64,000 nt of DNA from Photobacterium kagoshimensis (GTDB taxonomy: Bacteria; Pseudomonadota; Gammaproteobacteria; Enterobacterales; Vibrionaceae). Shown piece after piece: positions 24,477 through 33,356 of the stretch. Every line of letters starts with the position of its first letter. Position 1 is the stretch's first letter. The DNA is taken from positions 434,001-498,000 of the forward strand of contig NZ_JAKJSO010000009.1 in assembly GCF_050337045.1 (NCBI RefSeq). The letters are read 5' to 3'. The notes beneath the pieces are model-generated. The model ran no database searches. It was not told the DNA's origin and saw only the letters and a list, made by a program, of their open reading frames with translations. Made by a program: the position numbers and the translations under genes.

Positions 24477-25679
24477 ATGCCTAGCTCCTCCTCTTTACTT
24501 CAACAGCTTGATTCTGCGCTATCAAGTACCCGCTCGTTTTGGCAGTTCATGCCGTTTGCAGAAACTGAGTTAGCTTGGCAACAATCTCACCCTGAGTTAT
24601 GTCAGTGGTTAATCTCGCTCACGGATGAACAAATAGAGGTGCTGACACAAGATCCCACCGCTCTGGCAGATGCTCTTTCGCCTTGGATCCCACAAGCACA
24701 TCAATTGCTTGCTTTATCAGTAACCCAACCTTTAACGACTAGAGCCGTAACAGCGTTGCCGAAAGGGCTTGATGTGGGGATCCCCGGTCGGAAATGGACA
24801 CAAATTACCGCGTTTAATGCTGCATTACCGCAACACAATTTGCCTTGGCTAGAATGGTGTGCGGGCAAAGGGCACCTTGGACGTGTATTGTCTGCATCAC
24901 ATCAAACACCTGTAGTGAGCTTAGAGTGGCAAGAGCAACTTTGTCGTGACGGTGAAGCTGCGGTGAAACAGCTTGGTTTGCCGATTTCATTTGTTCAAGG
25001 TGACGCCTTTGCCAATGAGAGTGAGCAATATATTAAACCTGAGCAGCATGCTGTTGCGCTCCATGCGTGCGGGGATTTACATGTGTCGCTATTACAACGG
25101 GTAGCGAATAAACAGGGGCGTGCTGTGAGTATCTCACCATGTTGTTACCATTTGATCCGTGACAAGCACTATCAACCACTGTCAACAATTAGTAAGAAGA
25201 GCGAGATCACCTTAGCCAAGCATGATTTGCGGCTACCGCTTCAGGAAACCGTGACGGCGGGTCAACGCGTAAGACGCCAGCGCTTTGTCGAAGTGAGTTT
25301 TCGATTAGGGTTTGATTCTTTACAGCGTCATATTTTAGGCTCAGATACTTATTTACCCGTGCCTAACATTCAAAAAGCGTTATTGAATGAAGGCTTTGCT
25401 GCATTTTGTTCATGGGCCGCAGACAAAAAAGGGCTGACGCTGCCTGCGGATATTGATTTTTCCCATTGGCAAACTGACGGTGAGCAACGGTTTGCACTGG
25501 TAGAGCGGATGGAATTAGTCCGCCAACTGTTTCGTCGCCCTCTCGAAATGTGGTTGGTGTATGACCGTGCTTGCTTCATGGAGGAGTCGGGCTATCAGGT
25601 TAATGTCGGAACATTTTGTGATAAGCCGATAACGCCACGCAATATTATGATCCATGCCGAACGACCAACAGTCGTTTAA
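24477..25679 (+). CDS. SAM-dependent methyltransferase (METTL25/DUF-like class I), unknown substrate
   Basis: A 400-residue protein with a central Rossmann methyltransferase domain. Motif I reads LEWCAGKGHLGRVLS (about 121-135), motif II VVSLEWQEQL, and motif IV-like VALHACGDLHVSL, followed by a SPCCYHL motif (about 219-225). This layout, with WCAGKGHLGR and a C-C pair after the acceptor motif, resembles the methyltransferase_32/METTL25-type group. The N-terminal 100 residues and C-terminal 110 residues are helical extensions. Its substrate is not known. The ATG at 24477 lacks a strong ribosome-binding site. It ends 14 bases from the convergent TSUP gene. Confidence 0.78.
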   Translation: MPSSSSLLQQLDSALSSTRSFWQFMPFAETELAWQQSHPELCQWLISLTDEQIEVLTQDPTALADALSPWIPQAHQLLALSVTQPLTTRAVTALPKGLDVGIPGRKWTQITAFNAALPQHNLPWLEWCAGKGHLGRVLSASHQTPVVSLEWQEQLCRDGEAAVKQLGLPISFVQGDAFANESEQYIKPEQHAVALHACGDLHVSLLQRVANKQGRAVSISPCCYHLIRDKHYQPLSTISKKSEITLAKHDLRLPLQETVTAGQRVRRQRFVEVSFRLGFDSLQRHILGSDTYLPVPNIQKALLNEGFAAFCSWAADKKGLTLPADIDFSHWQTDGEQRFALVERMELVRQLFRRPLEMWLVYDRACFMEESGYQVNVGTFCDKPITPRNIMIHAERPTVV

Positions 25680-25693
25680 ATGGCTTGTTGTGG

Positions 25694-26404
25694 CTAGATA
25701 GCCGCGTAGATAGCGACAGCACCTGACACCGAGCACATCACGAGCGAAATGATGCGGATTGTTTTTTTATCGATATGATCCACTGTTTTCATCGCAAGCT
25801 TATAGCCTAGATAAGAAGCGGGGATGAGCGGTAAAGAAAGATAAAGATGCTTGAGCCCCATATGTCCGACTGGCACTTGAACCATAAGTGACAATAGGCT
25901 GCTAACGACGAAAAAGGCAGAGAGGTTGGCGCGAATATGGTTGGCTTCTTGGTGTTGGAGTAGCAGCGCCATTGGCGGCCCACCAATGCCTGAACTTGTC
26001 CCAAATAGACCAGAGAAGAATCCGGCAATCGCAAGGCGAGGATCTGTTGGCTGGATACGCAGCGGTAGCAGGCTGATAATAACCGCGAACAAGACAATCC
26101 CCCCAATCCACAATGACAAGGTCTGTGGCTCGACATAAAAGAGCATGGCTCCGCCAGCAATAGAGCCAGGAACACGCCCGAGGAATGCCATCCACAGTCC
26201 TTTCATTGAAATGTTAGCTTTGTATTTATGCGCATTGATCAGCGATAAAAACAGCGCCGTTAAGCAAATAGGCGCAGGCACATAGTCCGGTGAGATTTGA
26301 AATAAAATGGGGGCGGTAATAATGGCGAGCCCAAAGCCGATAGAGCTTTGGACAAACGAGCCAAGAAAAATCATAACTAGCGCGAGTAACAGGCCGGAAT
26401 CCAT
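25694..26404 (-). CDS. TSUP (TauE/SafE) family membrane transporter
   Basis: A 236-residue integral membrane protein with about seven to eight spans. Family signatures are MIFLGSFVQSSIGFGLAII (N-terminal repeat) and FFSGLFGTSSGIGGPPMALL (second repeat). TSUP proteins move sulfite, organosulfonates or other small anions across the inner membrane. The nearby cysB makes a sulfur compound attractive, but the two are separate transcription units, so this is inference. The start has AGGA seven to eight bases upstream. Confidence 0.85.
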   Translation of the reverse strand: MDSGLLLALVMIFLGSFVQSSIGFGLAIITAPILFQISPDYVPAPICLTALFLSLINAHKYKANISMKGLWMAFLGRVPGSIAGGAMLFYVEPQTLSLWIGGIVLFAVIISLLPLRIQPTDPRLAIAGFFSGLFGTSSGIGGPPMALLLQHQEANHIRANLSAFFVVSSLLSLMVQVPVGHMGLKHLYLSLPLIPASYLGYKLAMKTVDHIDKKTIRIISLVMCSVSGAVAIYAAI

Positions 26405-26477
26405 TTCAAATCCTATTCACAATATTGCGGAGTAATCGCAAGTTAGTGTAATACGCTCACACTGCCGAACACGAAAA

Positions 26478-26500
26478 GAAAAGGCTCAATCGAGCCTTTC
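26478..26500 (-). terminator. Terminator after the GGDEF-EAL gene
   Basis: Minus-strand hairpin AAAGGCTCGATTGAGCCTTT followed by T-rich sequence, directly adjoining the stop at 26504. Confidence 0.8.
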
Positions 26501-26503
26501 CGG

Positions 26504-28477
26504 TTAATGTACGATGCTTTTGTTGGGTACTGCATTTAATAAGTTAAAGTCTCGTGCTTCTAACTCATGGGGTGGCATAGGTTTACCTAAGTAATACCCT
26601 TGACAGTAATCAAAGTTACAGTTTTGCAAGTATTCAAGTTGTGAAATGGTTTCAACCCCTTCGGCTACAACTTTTAAGTCTAACTTTTCACAAATCGCCT
26701 GGGTCGCTTCAATGATAGCCTGGCTACCTTTATGTTCACCTTGGACAAAACTGCGATCAAGTTTTACTGTGCTGATGGGTAAGTCTTGTAGCTGCGAAAG
26801 CGATGAATAGCCTGTACCAAAATCATCAAGGTGAAGCTCAATGCCAAGAGCATCGAGATCTTCTAAGCATTGCTTCGCGTCATCGTACTCTTGCAGCATG
26901 GTCGACTCAGTGAGTTCCAGCGCTAGTGATGATGGATCGAGTTGATATTGTTCTAATAGTTCAGCAACGTTACCTGCAAGGCTTGCCTGAAGCTGGGCGC
27001 GTGACAAGTTCACACTAATAATGAACTTTCGTTGGTACTTCTTCTGCCATTTTGCTAATTGCTTACAGGCGGTTTCAAGAATCCAGCGCCCCATCGGTAC
27101 TATTTGGCCGGTTTCTTCTGCTAATGGAATAAACTCAGCAGGTGAAACTTGCCCTAACTCTTCATCGTGCCAGCGGACTAAGGCTTCAAACCCTTTTAGT
27201 TGTCGGCTTTTTAAGTCGACGATAGGTTGGTAATAAAGCTCAAACGCTTCTTCTTCTATCGCTACCGTTAAATGATGGCGCAGCGTCATTTTACGGTATA
27301 GCGCATCCGCCATTTCTGGTGAAAAATGATGACTGCGATTACGGCCACGTAGCTTGGCGCGGTGCATTGCCATATCCGCCTGCGTCACCAGGGTTTCAAT
27401 ATCAATCGCATCGTCAGGGTAGTGGGTAATACCAATACTACAACCGATCGATAATTCACCGACTTCTTTGAGGTGGAATGGACGATTAAGTACCGCAATC
27501 AGCTCTTTTGCAAATAGGCTACTATCTGAGATGTAACGACGTTCAATTTGAACAATAAACTCATCCCCGCCAAAGCGGGCTAACAACCCTTTTTGTTGCA
27601 GGGTGTCGTTAAGTCGAATCGCAATAGCACGAAGCAGTTTATCGCCAATGGCATGACCATAGGTGTCGTTAACCAGTTTAAATCCATCAATGTCTAAAAA
27701 GAGTAAGCTATAAGGTTGGCGATCATGATGGGATTTCTTAATGGCATTGGTGATACCGCGTCGATTTAAAAGCCCGGTGAGAAAGTCGTGTTCAGCGTTG
27801 TATTTGGCTTTGCGTAACTTTTCTTTTTCAGGGCTAATGTTGGTGAGGTGCAGCAACAGCTGTTGCTTGTCTTGTAGCCATTTTCCCTCAATATCGAACC
27901 AAAGGTGCTGTTTACCTGTCCAGCAGAGCTTTTGCCGATGAATAACACTGTTTGCTCTGGCTTCTGTTAGCCACGTATCTGCCAACTGGCAGTCACCTAA
28001 AAAGTGCGCTAAATCTTGAAGCAAAGAGCCAAATTCATGTGTGTACACGTCGTTAGCACTGATCAAGTCGCCTTGGCAGGCAAACAACAATGCAAGGTTC
28101 GAACATTCAGCAAATGCAAGCTCACGCCGTAACGTTGATTCATCCGCAATGACTTCGACTAACATCGCGACTCGGCCGTCTTCTAACGTGAAGCCAGAAA
28201 AGCAGCATAATGCTTTCTTTTGTTTCTGTTTAGGGTTGAAGTTCCACCATGTCTTTATATGTTCGCCACGTTGAAAATACTGTTGGTATTCTTCTAGGAT
28301 GGCATGGACGGCTTGTGACATATCTTTGGCTAAGTCACGGGATATTAATTCTTCGATTGACGAAGATTCCCATAATGGTAGTGAAGCCTGATTGGCCCAA
28401 ATAATACGTTTGTGATCTAGGTCGAATACCCATACAGGGGATTGAAGGCGATCAAAAAGAGAAAAGTGTTGGCTCAT
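26504..28477 (-). CDS. PAS-GGDEF-EAL c-di-GMP turnover protein
   Basis: A 657-residue cytoplasmic protein with no membrane span. The N-terminal PAS-like domain (about 10-110: SPVWVFDLDHKRIIWANQAS) is followed by a second sensor-like region (about 125-225). A GGDEF domain (about 230-385, active site ARFGGDEFIVQI) has no RxxD I-site at the expected position. An EAL domain (about 400-645) carries FEALVRW, VNLSRAQL, LELTEST, DDFGTGYSSL, STVKLDRSF and VVAEGVET, so all metal and catalytic motifs look intact. Both activities are therefore possible. Phosphodiesterase output, with GGDEF tuned by GTP, is a common arrangement, but which one dominates cannot be read here. It forms a single-gene unit. Confidence 0.93.
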   Translation of the reverse strand: MSQHFSLFDRLQSPVWVFDLDHKRIIWANQASLPLWESSSIEELISRDLAKDMSQAVHAILEEYQQYFQRGEHIKTWWNFNPKQKQKKALCCFSGFTLEDGRVAMLVEVIADESTLRRELAFAECSNLALLFACQGDLISANDVYTHEFGSLLQDLAHFLGDCQLADTWLTEARANSVIHRQKLCWTGKQHLWFDIEGKWLQDKQQLLLHLTNISPEKEKLRKAKYNAEHDFLTGLLNRRGITNAIKKSHHDRQPYSLLFLDIDGFKLVNDTYGHAIGDKLLRAIAIRLNDTLQQKGLLARFGGDEFIVQIERRYISDSSLFAKELIAVLNRPFHLKEVGELSIGCSIGITHYPDDAIDIETLVTQADMAMHRAKLRGRNRSHHFSPEMADALYRKMTLRHHLTVAIEEEAFELYYQPIVDLKSRQLKGFEALVRWHDEELGQVSPAEFIPLAEETGQIVPMGRWILETACKQLAKWQKKYQRKFIISVNLSRAQLQASLAGNVAELLEQYQLDPSSLALELTESTMLQEYDDAKQCLEDLDALGIELHLDDFGTGYSSLSQLQDLPISTVKLDRSFVQGEHKGSQAIIEATQAICEKLDLKVVAEGVETISQLEYLQNCNFDYCQGYYLGKPMPPHELEARDFNLLNAVPNKSIVH

Positions 28478-28808
28478 TACCAGACTTTATAATTAGTATC
28501 AAAAGTAAGGTCTTCAGATTAGCCCAAAATGGCTATTAACAATATGAACTTTATAAGAAATCGTGACACCTGTTCATTAATTACAATATGGATGAGGTTA
28601 ATTTGTTGATTTTTTAAAGAAATTAAAGTCAAGAATGTGCCGAAAACGATTGTTTTAGTCTGGATGGATCAAGATACTAATTAAATGCAATTTTATTGTG
28701 CTGTATCTGTAAAATAGAGTGGTAAGACTATAAGGATGAATGTTTTTTTAATAAAAACCACTTTAGAGAATAAGCCCTAAAGTGGCAATCTAATGGGGAT
28801 GTTTGTTG
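28478..28808. other. Intergenic region between the tyrP-like gene and the GGDEF-EAL gene
   Basis: 331 bases, AT-rich, no credible gene. It contains the terminator of the upstream carrier gene (28746-28785) and the unmarked promoter of the GGDEF-EAL gene on the minus strand. Confidence 0.5.
28746..28785 (-). terminator. Terminator after the tyrP-like gene
   Basis: Minus-strand arms CCACTTTAG (28777-28785) and CTAAAGTGG (28758-28766), then a T-rich run (A-rich 28751-28757 on plus). Twenty-odd bases after the stop at 28809. Confidence 0.85.
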
Positions 28809-30026
28809 TTATCCTACTGCGGGGATCACGCCTGCCATTTGCAGGAATTGCGCACTGATAATAATGATGCCGCTAAGGGTGACAACCGCGAGAGCGGGTT
28901 TACCACCGCGTACTTGGTAGCCATCAGCGTACACATTTTTTTCACCGTGTTTTTTTCGTTGTGCACTCACCATAGCAACAGGCAAGAATAAGGCTAAAAT
29001 CACCAAGGCAATTGCAGCGTAGCCAAGCGCCATGATAAAGCCTTGTGGGTAGAATAAAGCAAAGCATAGCGGCGGAACAAAAGTGATGAGAGCGGTTTGA
29101 ACGCGACCACCGACTTTATCGCCACGGTTAAAGCTGTCGGATAGAAAATCAAATAACCCTAAACTCACCCCTAGGAAGGATGTAGCCAAAGCGAGATCAG
29201 CAAAGATTGACACAGATTGACTTACCATCGGGTTATGCAGCATATCGCTAAGGCTAGTGATAAACATCCCTAGGTTAGAGCTGCCCATTAGATCGGGTTG
29301 GCTTAAAACACCTTGGCTAGCAATTTGCCACAAGATGTAGATTGTCAGTGGGACTGCAGAGCCAATCACCATCACTTTACGCAGCGAGCGGATATCGATA
29401 CCAATGTAACGCACAATAGAAGGGATACTGCCGTGGAACCCAAATGAGGTAAAAACAACAGGCAGTGCCGAAATGATTAACCCTTTTTCGAGTGGCATAT
29501 TAATAAGGTGATCACCTTGCACATGCGGAACAAGCAAGCCAAGCATAGTTGCAAGTGCCACAATTTTTAAGCTGAATAATATTCGATTAATGATATCAAC
29601 AGAGTGTGTGCCAATAGATACCACAGCTGCAATCACGACAGTAAAACCAATCGTACCAACCTGAGGTGCGACATCCAGATCAAACCAATGCACAAGCTTA
29701 TCGTTCATTTGCGCCCCACCACCTGCAATGTATGCCGCACATAGTGCGTAGAACAGAAAGAGCATAGCGAAGCTTGCAATTACTTGTCCTTTTCGACCGA
29801 GTAGGTCTCGTGCCAGTGTGTGCAGCGTTGCACTTGGGCTTGCGTATTGATGAACTTCTAGCATCAATAGTGCGGTGTAGGTCATTAGCGCCCAAATTCC
29901 CACCATAATTATAATTGCGGTTGAAAAACCTAAACCCGCTGAAGCAAGAGGGAGAGCAAGCATGCCAGCCCCAATTGTGGTGCCTGCGATAATTAGCATA
30001 CTGCCAAAGGTTTTGTTCATCGTCAT
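28809..30026 (-). CDS. tyrP: Aromatic amino acid transporter, TyrP/Mtr (HAAAP) family
   Basis: A 405-residue, eleven-span inner-membrane proton symporter. Near its start GSMLIIAGTTIGAGMLALPL (about 8-27) is the family's unwound helix signature, and WALMTYTALLMLEV and LFLFYALCAAYIAGGG resemble TyrP more than Mtr. The central FTSFGFHGSIPSIVRYIG is also typical. Predicted role: uptake of tyrosine or other aromatic amino acids. A strong TyrR box lies 116 bp upstream of the start codon and tyrR itself is in this window, which supports control by TyrR. Tryptophan specificity cannot be excluded. Confidence 0.85.
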   Translation of the reverse strand: MTMNKTFGSMLIIAGTTIGAGMLALPLASAGLGFSTAIIIMVGIWALMTYTALLMLEVHQYASPSATLHTLARDLLGRKGQVIASFAMLFLFYALCAAYIAGGGAQMNDKLVHWFDLDVAPQVGTIGFTVVIAAVVSIGTHSVDIINRILFSLKIVALATMLGLLVPHVQGDHLINMPLEKGLIISALPVVFTSFGFHGSIPSIVRYIGIDIRSLRKVMVIGSAVPLTIYILWQIASQGVLSQPDLMGSSNLGMFITSLSDMLHNPMVSQSVSIFADLALATSFLGVSLGLFDFLSDSFNRGDKVGGRVQTALITFVPPLCFALFYPQGFIMALGYAAIALVILALFLPVAMVSAQRKKHGEKNVYADGYQVRGGKPALAVVTLSGIIIISAQFLQMAGVIPAVG

Positions 30027-30564
30027 TAGAGTCGCTCCCGAAACTTATCTTGGGGGATTTAGCTTTTAGTTATCTGCTAAATCAGTAGGTTGTCACGAGC
30101 TTTGCGCATCGTGATAGCTTTGGGGTGGCCATAGTAGAGGGTGTAATCTTATCTTTACACTTTCTATTCTACTGCGGCTAGCGATAGTAAGTTAGCTGGT
30201 GGCGTGTTATCACAGTTTTGACTCTTTCATTGCTATTATTATTGGTATTCCAGTGTTTGAATGGAATATCTTGGCTGAAAGCTACCTTAAAGCTAGTGAG
30301 CTAAACTGTCAACGGTGAATTACTGCGTGTAAAGTTATATTTGCAGTTGTTTTTTTAAGGGGAGGCTGAATTATCAGGGTGCTTCACTTTTTATCTACTG
30401 TTTCTTGGCTGGCAAGTGTTGAGCGTTAGGTTTGATTATTTTTCAGTGAGTTGAGTCGTAGGCAAGGAGTACAGAGCAAGCTAATATACTAACGAAGGTG
30501 GACAAAGTACGGTGATAGTTTGTTCTATGGATTTAGGGAATACGTAACCAGTAAAGGTGAACAA
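30027..30564. other. Control region between the tyrP-like and cinA-like genes
   Basis: 538 bases without a credible gene. It holds a strong TyrR box (30142-30159), a weaker TyrR-like site TGTAAA-N6-TTTGCA at 30328-30345, and a small inverted repeat TATTCCA / TGGAATA at 30246-30268. It must contain promoters for both divergent genes. Confidence 0.5.
30142..30159. promoter_or_regulatory. TyrR box
   Basis: TGTAAT-CTTATC-TTTACA, matching the TyrR consensus TGTAAA-N6-TTTACA at 11 of 12 positions; flanking G and C extend the symmetry. It lies upstream of the TyrP-like gene, and on that strand it overlaps a plausible -35 region (TGTAAA, then 17 bp, then TACTAT). In E. coli TyrR either activates or represses tyrP depending on which aromatic amino acid is bound. 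Confidence 0.75.
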
Positions 30565-31788
30565 ATGCTACACATCGCAATGATCAGTACCGGGGAAGAA
30601 GTGTTACACGGCGATATTGTCGACACCAATGCTGCGTGGCTTTCTCGTCTGTTATTTGAGCAAGGCTTTGCTATGACACGCCGCACAACGGTTGGCGACC
30701 AACTTGAAGTGCTTGCTGAAGAGCTGGTGAATGCGAGTCTACGTAACGACATTGTGATAGTGAATGGTGGGCTAGGCCCAACAACGGATGATTTAACGGC
30801 TCAAGCCGCCGCGATTGCTGGCGACCTTGGTTTGGAGCAATCGGATTACTGGGTTGACCAAATGCGACTTAAATTCCAAAGGCTCGGTCGTGAGATGCCA
30901 AAAACGAACCTTAAACAAGCTATGTTACCTGAAGGGGCCGAGTTACTTGAAAACCCAGTTGGCACGGCGTGTGGTTTTACAATGAAGCTAAATAAGGCAA
31001 CCTTGTATTTTACGCCCGGTGTGCCAAGCGAATTTAAAAAAATGGTTCACGATGAAATTTTGCCTAGAATGAAGCAGTTACATCCTGAAAATACCGCTCT
31101 GTGTTGTCACCGTTTCCATACCTTTGGTTTATCAGAATCAGGTATTGGTGAAAGCTTAACGGCATTGAGTTTACCTCAAGGTTGTGAAATTGGTTATCGC
31201 TCGTCACTGCCATTTATCGAAGTGAAATTGTTTGCTGATAAAGCACATCAGCATGCTCAGCAATTTCATCAGCAGATGATCGATCTGTTAGCGGATCATG
31301 TGGTGTCGGTTGAGCAGTCGCTGATTGAGAATATTGGCCAACGTCTAGCGGCTGATCAGTTGACACTCACTGTTGCTGAACAGTTTACCAGTGGTTATGT
31401 GACAAACTGGATGCAAGAAACCCCAGAGTCACGGGCTCAGTGCCAACAGGGCTGGATTTTAGCCGGGCAAGTGCATGAGAGTAATAGCGATCAGCTTGGT
31501 GCAGTCCTCGCGATGGCATCGGCAGCCCGAGAACGTAGCCAAACGAACGTCGCGTTGGCCTCAGGTATGTGCATTGATGGTTGTGTAGCTGTTGCTCTGG
31601 CGACACCACAAGGTGACTGGGCACAGACCGTGAAAACAAAGCGTGAATATAGTCATAATGCTCATCGCACTATGATTTCGACTGTGATGCTAGACATGCT
31701 ACGCCGTTGGCTAGAGCATAAAGATGTACTGGGTGAGTATGGTTCGTTAGAGCGGACTGGTGAGATCTTTCTTGCGGCGCATCACTAG
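30565..31788 (+). CDS. CinA-like protein with degenerate C-terminal deamidase domain
   Basis: A 407-residue protein. The N-terminal MoCF/COG1058 domain (about 1-170) looks complete: MLHIAMISTGEEVLHGDIVD, VNGGLGPTTDDLTAQA, NPVGTACGF and FTPGVPSEFKKM. In CinA this domain is an ADP-ribose/CoA pyrophosphatase. The C-terminal part (about 250-400) aligns with the PncC nicotinamide-mononucleotide deamidase domain but has EQFTSG where active enzymes have ESCTGG, losing the catalytic Ser. It also lacks the expected YSN motif. It therefore resembles E. coli YfaY, a CinA homologue without deamidase activity. Start at 30565 has AAGGTGA five bases upstream. Confidence 0.85.
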   Translation: MLHIAMISTGEEVLHGDIVDTNAAWLSRLLFEQGFAMTRRTTVGDQLEVLAEELVNASLRNDIVIVNGGLGPTTDDLTAQAAAIAGDLGLEQSDYWVDQMRLKFQRLGREMPKTNLKQAMLPEGAELLENPVGTACGFTMKLNKATLYFTPGVPSEFKKMVHDEILPRMKQLHPENTALCCHRFHTFGLSESGIGESLTALSLPQGCEIGYRSSLPFIEVKLFADKAHQHAQQFHQQMIDLLADHVVSVEQSLIENIGQRLAADQLTLTVAEQFTSGYVTNWMQETPESRAQCQQGWILAGQVHESNSDQLGAVLAMASAARERSQTNVALASGMCIDGCVAVALATPQGDWAQTVKTKREYSHNAHRTMISTVMLDMLRRWLEHKDVLGEYGSLERTGEIFLAAHH

Positions 31789-31867
31789 GCAACCACGATT
31801 CGTGTGGATGAGTCAGTGGTGAAGGCGTGGTGCTACTGAGGTTAAGGAAATGACAGCTTAACGAAAC

Positions 31868-31894
31868 AGCTAACGCTGCAGGGCAATGTTAGCT
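31868..31894 (-). terminator. Possible hairpin at the end of yfaE
   Basis: Inverted repeat AGCTAAC (31868-31874) / GTTAGCT (31888-31894) overlapping the yfaE stop codon; the following T content on the minus strand (GTTTCGTT) is only moderate, so it may be a weak terminator. Confidence 0.4.
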
Positions 31895-32182
31895 ATTGGA
31901 TACTTCTGCGAGTGTTTCTGGCACGACGTGATAATCAAATTCAACGTTGATGTTTGATTTAGGCACAGAGCAACAACTTAGAATTTCATTCTGGCCCACA
32001 AATGCCATCGAATCTTGCTGATCGACTGCACCCGTTTGTAATTTGCAACGACAAGCGCCACACATGCCATTACGGCACTGGTATTCAGGTTGAATGCCCA
32101 CTTTTTCAAGCTGCACGAGTAAAGGTTCACGGCTATTGCCGTGAACCTTAATGCCGTTAACCGTAATGGTTAATTGACTCAT
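31889..32182 (-). CDS. yfaE: 2Fe-2S ferredoxin YfaE
   Basis: A 97-residue plant-type ferredoxin. Cluster cysteines are in CRNGMCGACRC (about 36-46) with the fourth in SCCSVP (about 70-75). In E. coli YfaE supplies electrons to rebuild the di-iron tyrosyl radical of NrdB. Its start overlaps the nrdB stop by four bases (ATGA), so it is translated with nrdB, in line with that role. Confidence 0.93.
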   Translation of the reverse strand: MSQLTITVNGIKVHGNSREPLLVQLEKVGIQPEYQCRNGMCGACRCKLQTGAVDQQDSMAFVGQNEILSCCSVPKSNINVEFDYHVVPETLAEVSNS

Positions 32183-33312
32183 AGTTCGAAGTCACCAAGA
32201 TCGTCAGCGCTGACATCGTTATCGATTTGGCCAACAAGGTACGAACTGATTTCCGCTTCTTGTGGAGCAACTTGTACGTTATCAGATGATAACCATGAGT
32301 TAATCCAAGGAATTGGGTTTTGAGTTGCTTCTGGGTACGCTTGGCTCAGGCCAACAGCACTCATACGCAAGTTCGTTATGTACTCAACGTATTGGCAAAG
32401 AATATCTTTGTTCAAACCAATCATAGAGCCATCTTTAAATAGGTATTCAGCCCATTCTTTTTCTTGCTCTGCCGCATCACGGAAAATGTCAAAACACTCT
32501 TGCTGACACTCTTTTGCAATCACGGCCATTTCTGGATCGTCTTGACCCGTACGGAGCAAGTTCAAGATATGCTGAGTACCAGTGAGGTGTAGTGCTTCAT
32601 CACGCGCAATAAGCTTGATGATTTTCGCGTTACCTTCCATCAGCTCGCGTTCAGCGAATGCAAATGAACAAGCAAAACTTACGTAGAAGCGAATTGCTTC
32701 TAGTGCGTTTACCGACATCATGCAAAGGTAAAGTGTTTTCTTGATTTCGCGAAGGTTAACAACCACTTTCTCACCGTTAACCACATGTGTACCTTCACCG
32801 AGGCGGTGATAGTTGTTGGTTTGGTTGATCAGGTCATCGTAGTACTTAGAGATATCACCAGCACGCTTGATGATGTGCTCGTTATCTACGATGTCATCAA
32901 AAACAATCGACGGATCTTTTACGATATTACGAATAATATGCGTGTAAGAACGTGAGTGAATTGTTTCAGAGAACGACCAAGTTTCAATCCAAGTTTCAAG
33001 CTCAGGAATTGAAACGATAGGCAGTAGTGCCACATTCGGGCTACGACCTTGGATCGAATCAAGCAGCGTTTGATATTTCAAGTTGCTGATGAAAATGTGT
33101 TTTTCGTGCTCTGGCAGATTGTTGTAGTCGATACGATCGCCTGAGACATCCACTTCTTCAGGACGCCAGAAGAAAGAAAGTTGCTTTTCGATCAGTTTTT
33201 CAAAAATTTCGAATTTCTGTTGATCGTAACGGGCAACATTGACTGGCTGACCGAAAAACATCGGTTCTTTTAGTTGATCGTTATTTGTTTGACAAAAAGT
33301 GCTGTATGCCAT
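32179..33312 (-). CDS. nrdB: Ribonucleotide reductase class Ia, beta subunit
   Basis: A 377-residue di-iron protein that generates the tyrosyl radical for ribonucleotide reduction. The radical Tyr is in NLKYQTLLDSIQGR (about 119-132). Iron ligands are visible in ETWSFSETIHSRSY (E-x2-H) and IARDEALHLTGTQH (E-x2-H). Start at 33312 gives MAYSTFCQTN, the family N-terminus, with GAGGAAATC just upstream. It lies 44 bases after nrdA and overlaps yfaE. The C-terminal NDVSADDLGDFEL is the acidic/aromatic tail that docks NrdA. Confidence 0.96.
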   Translation of the reverse strand: MAYSTFCQTNNDQLKEPMFFGQPVNVARYDQQKFEIFEKLIEKQLSFFWRPEEVDVSGDRIDYNNLPEHEKHIFISNLKYQTLLDSIQGRSPNVALLPIVSIPELETWIETWSFSETIHSRSYTHIIRNIVKDPSIVFDDIVDNEHIIKRAGDISKYYDDLINQTNNYHRLGEGTHVVNGEKVVVNLREIKKTLYLCMMSVNALEAIRFYVSFACSFAFAERELMEGNAKIIKLIARDEALHLTGTQHILNLLRTGQDDPEMAVIAKECQQECFDIFRDAAEQEKEWAEYLFKDGSMIGLNKDILCQYVEYITNLRMSAVGLSQAYPEATQNPIPWINSWLSSDNVQVAPQEAEISSYLVGQIDNDVSADDLGDFEL

Positions 33313-33356
33313 GATTTCCTCGACATTAAAGGGAGCCGAAGCTCCCATTCAATTCT

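Noticed and set aside
30328..30345. Second TyrR-like site TGTAAA-N6-TTTGCA
   Set aside because: One consensus arm is off by one base and it lies about 300 bp from the carrier start, so it is noted in the region entry but not called as a functional site.
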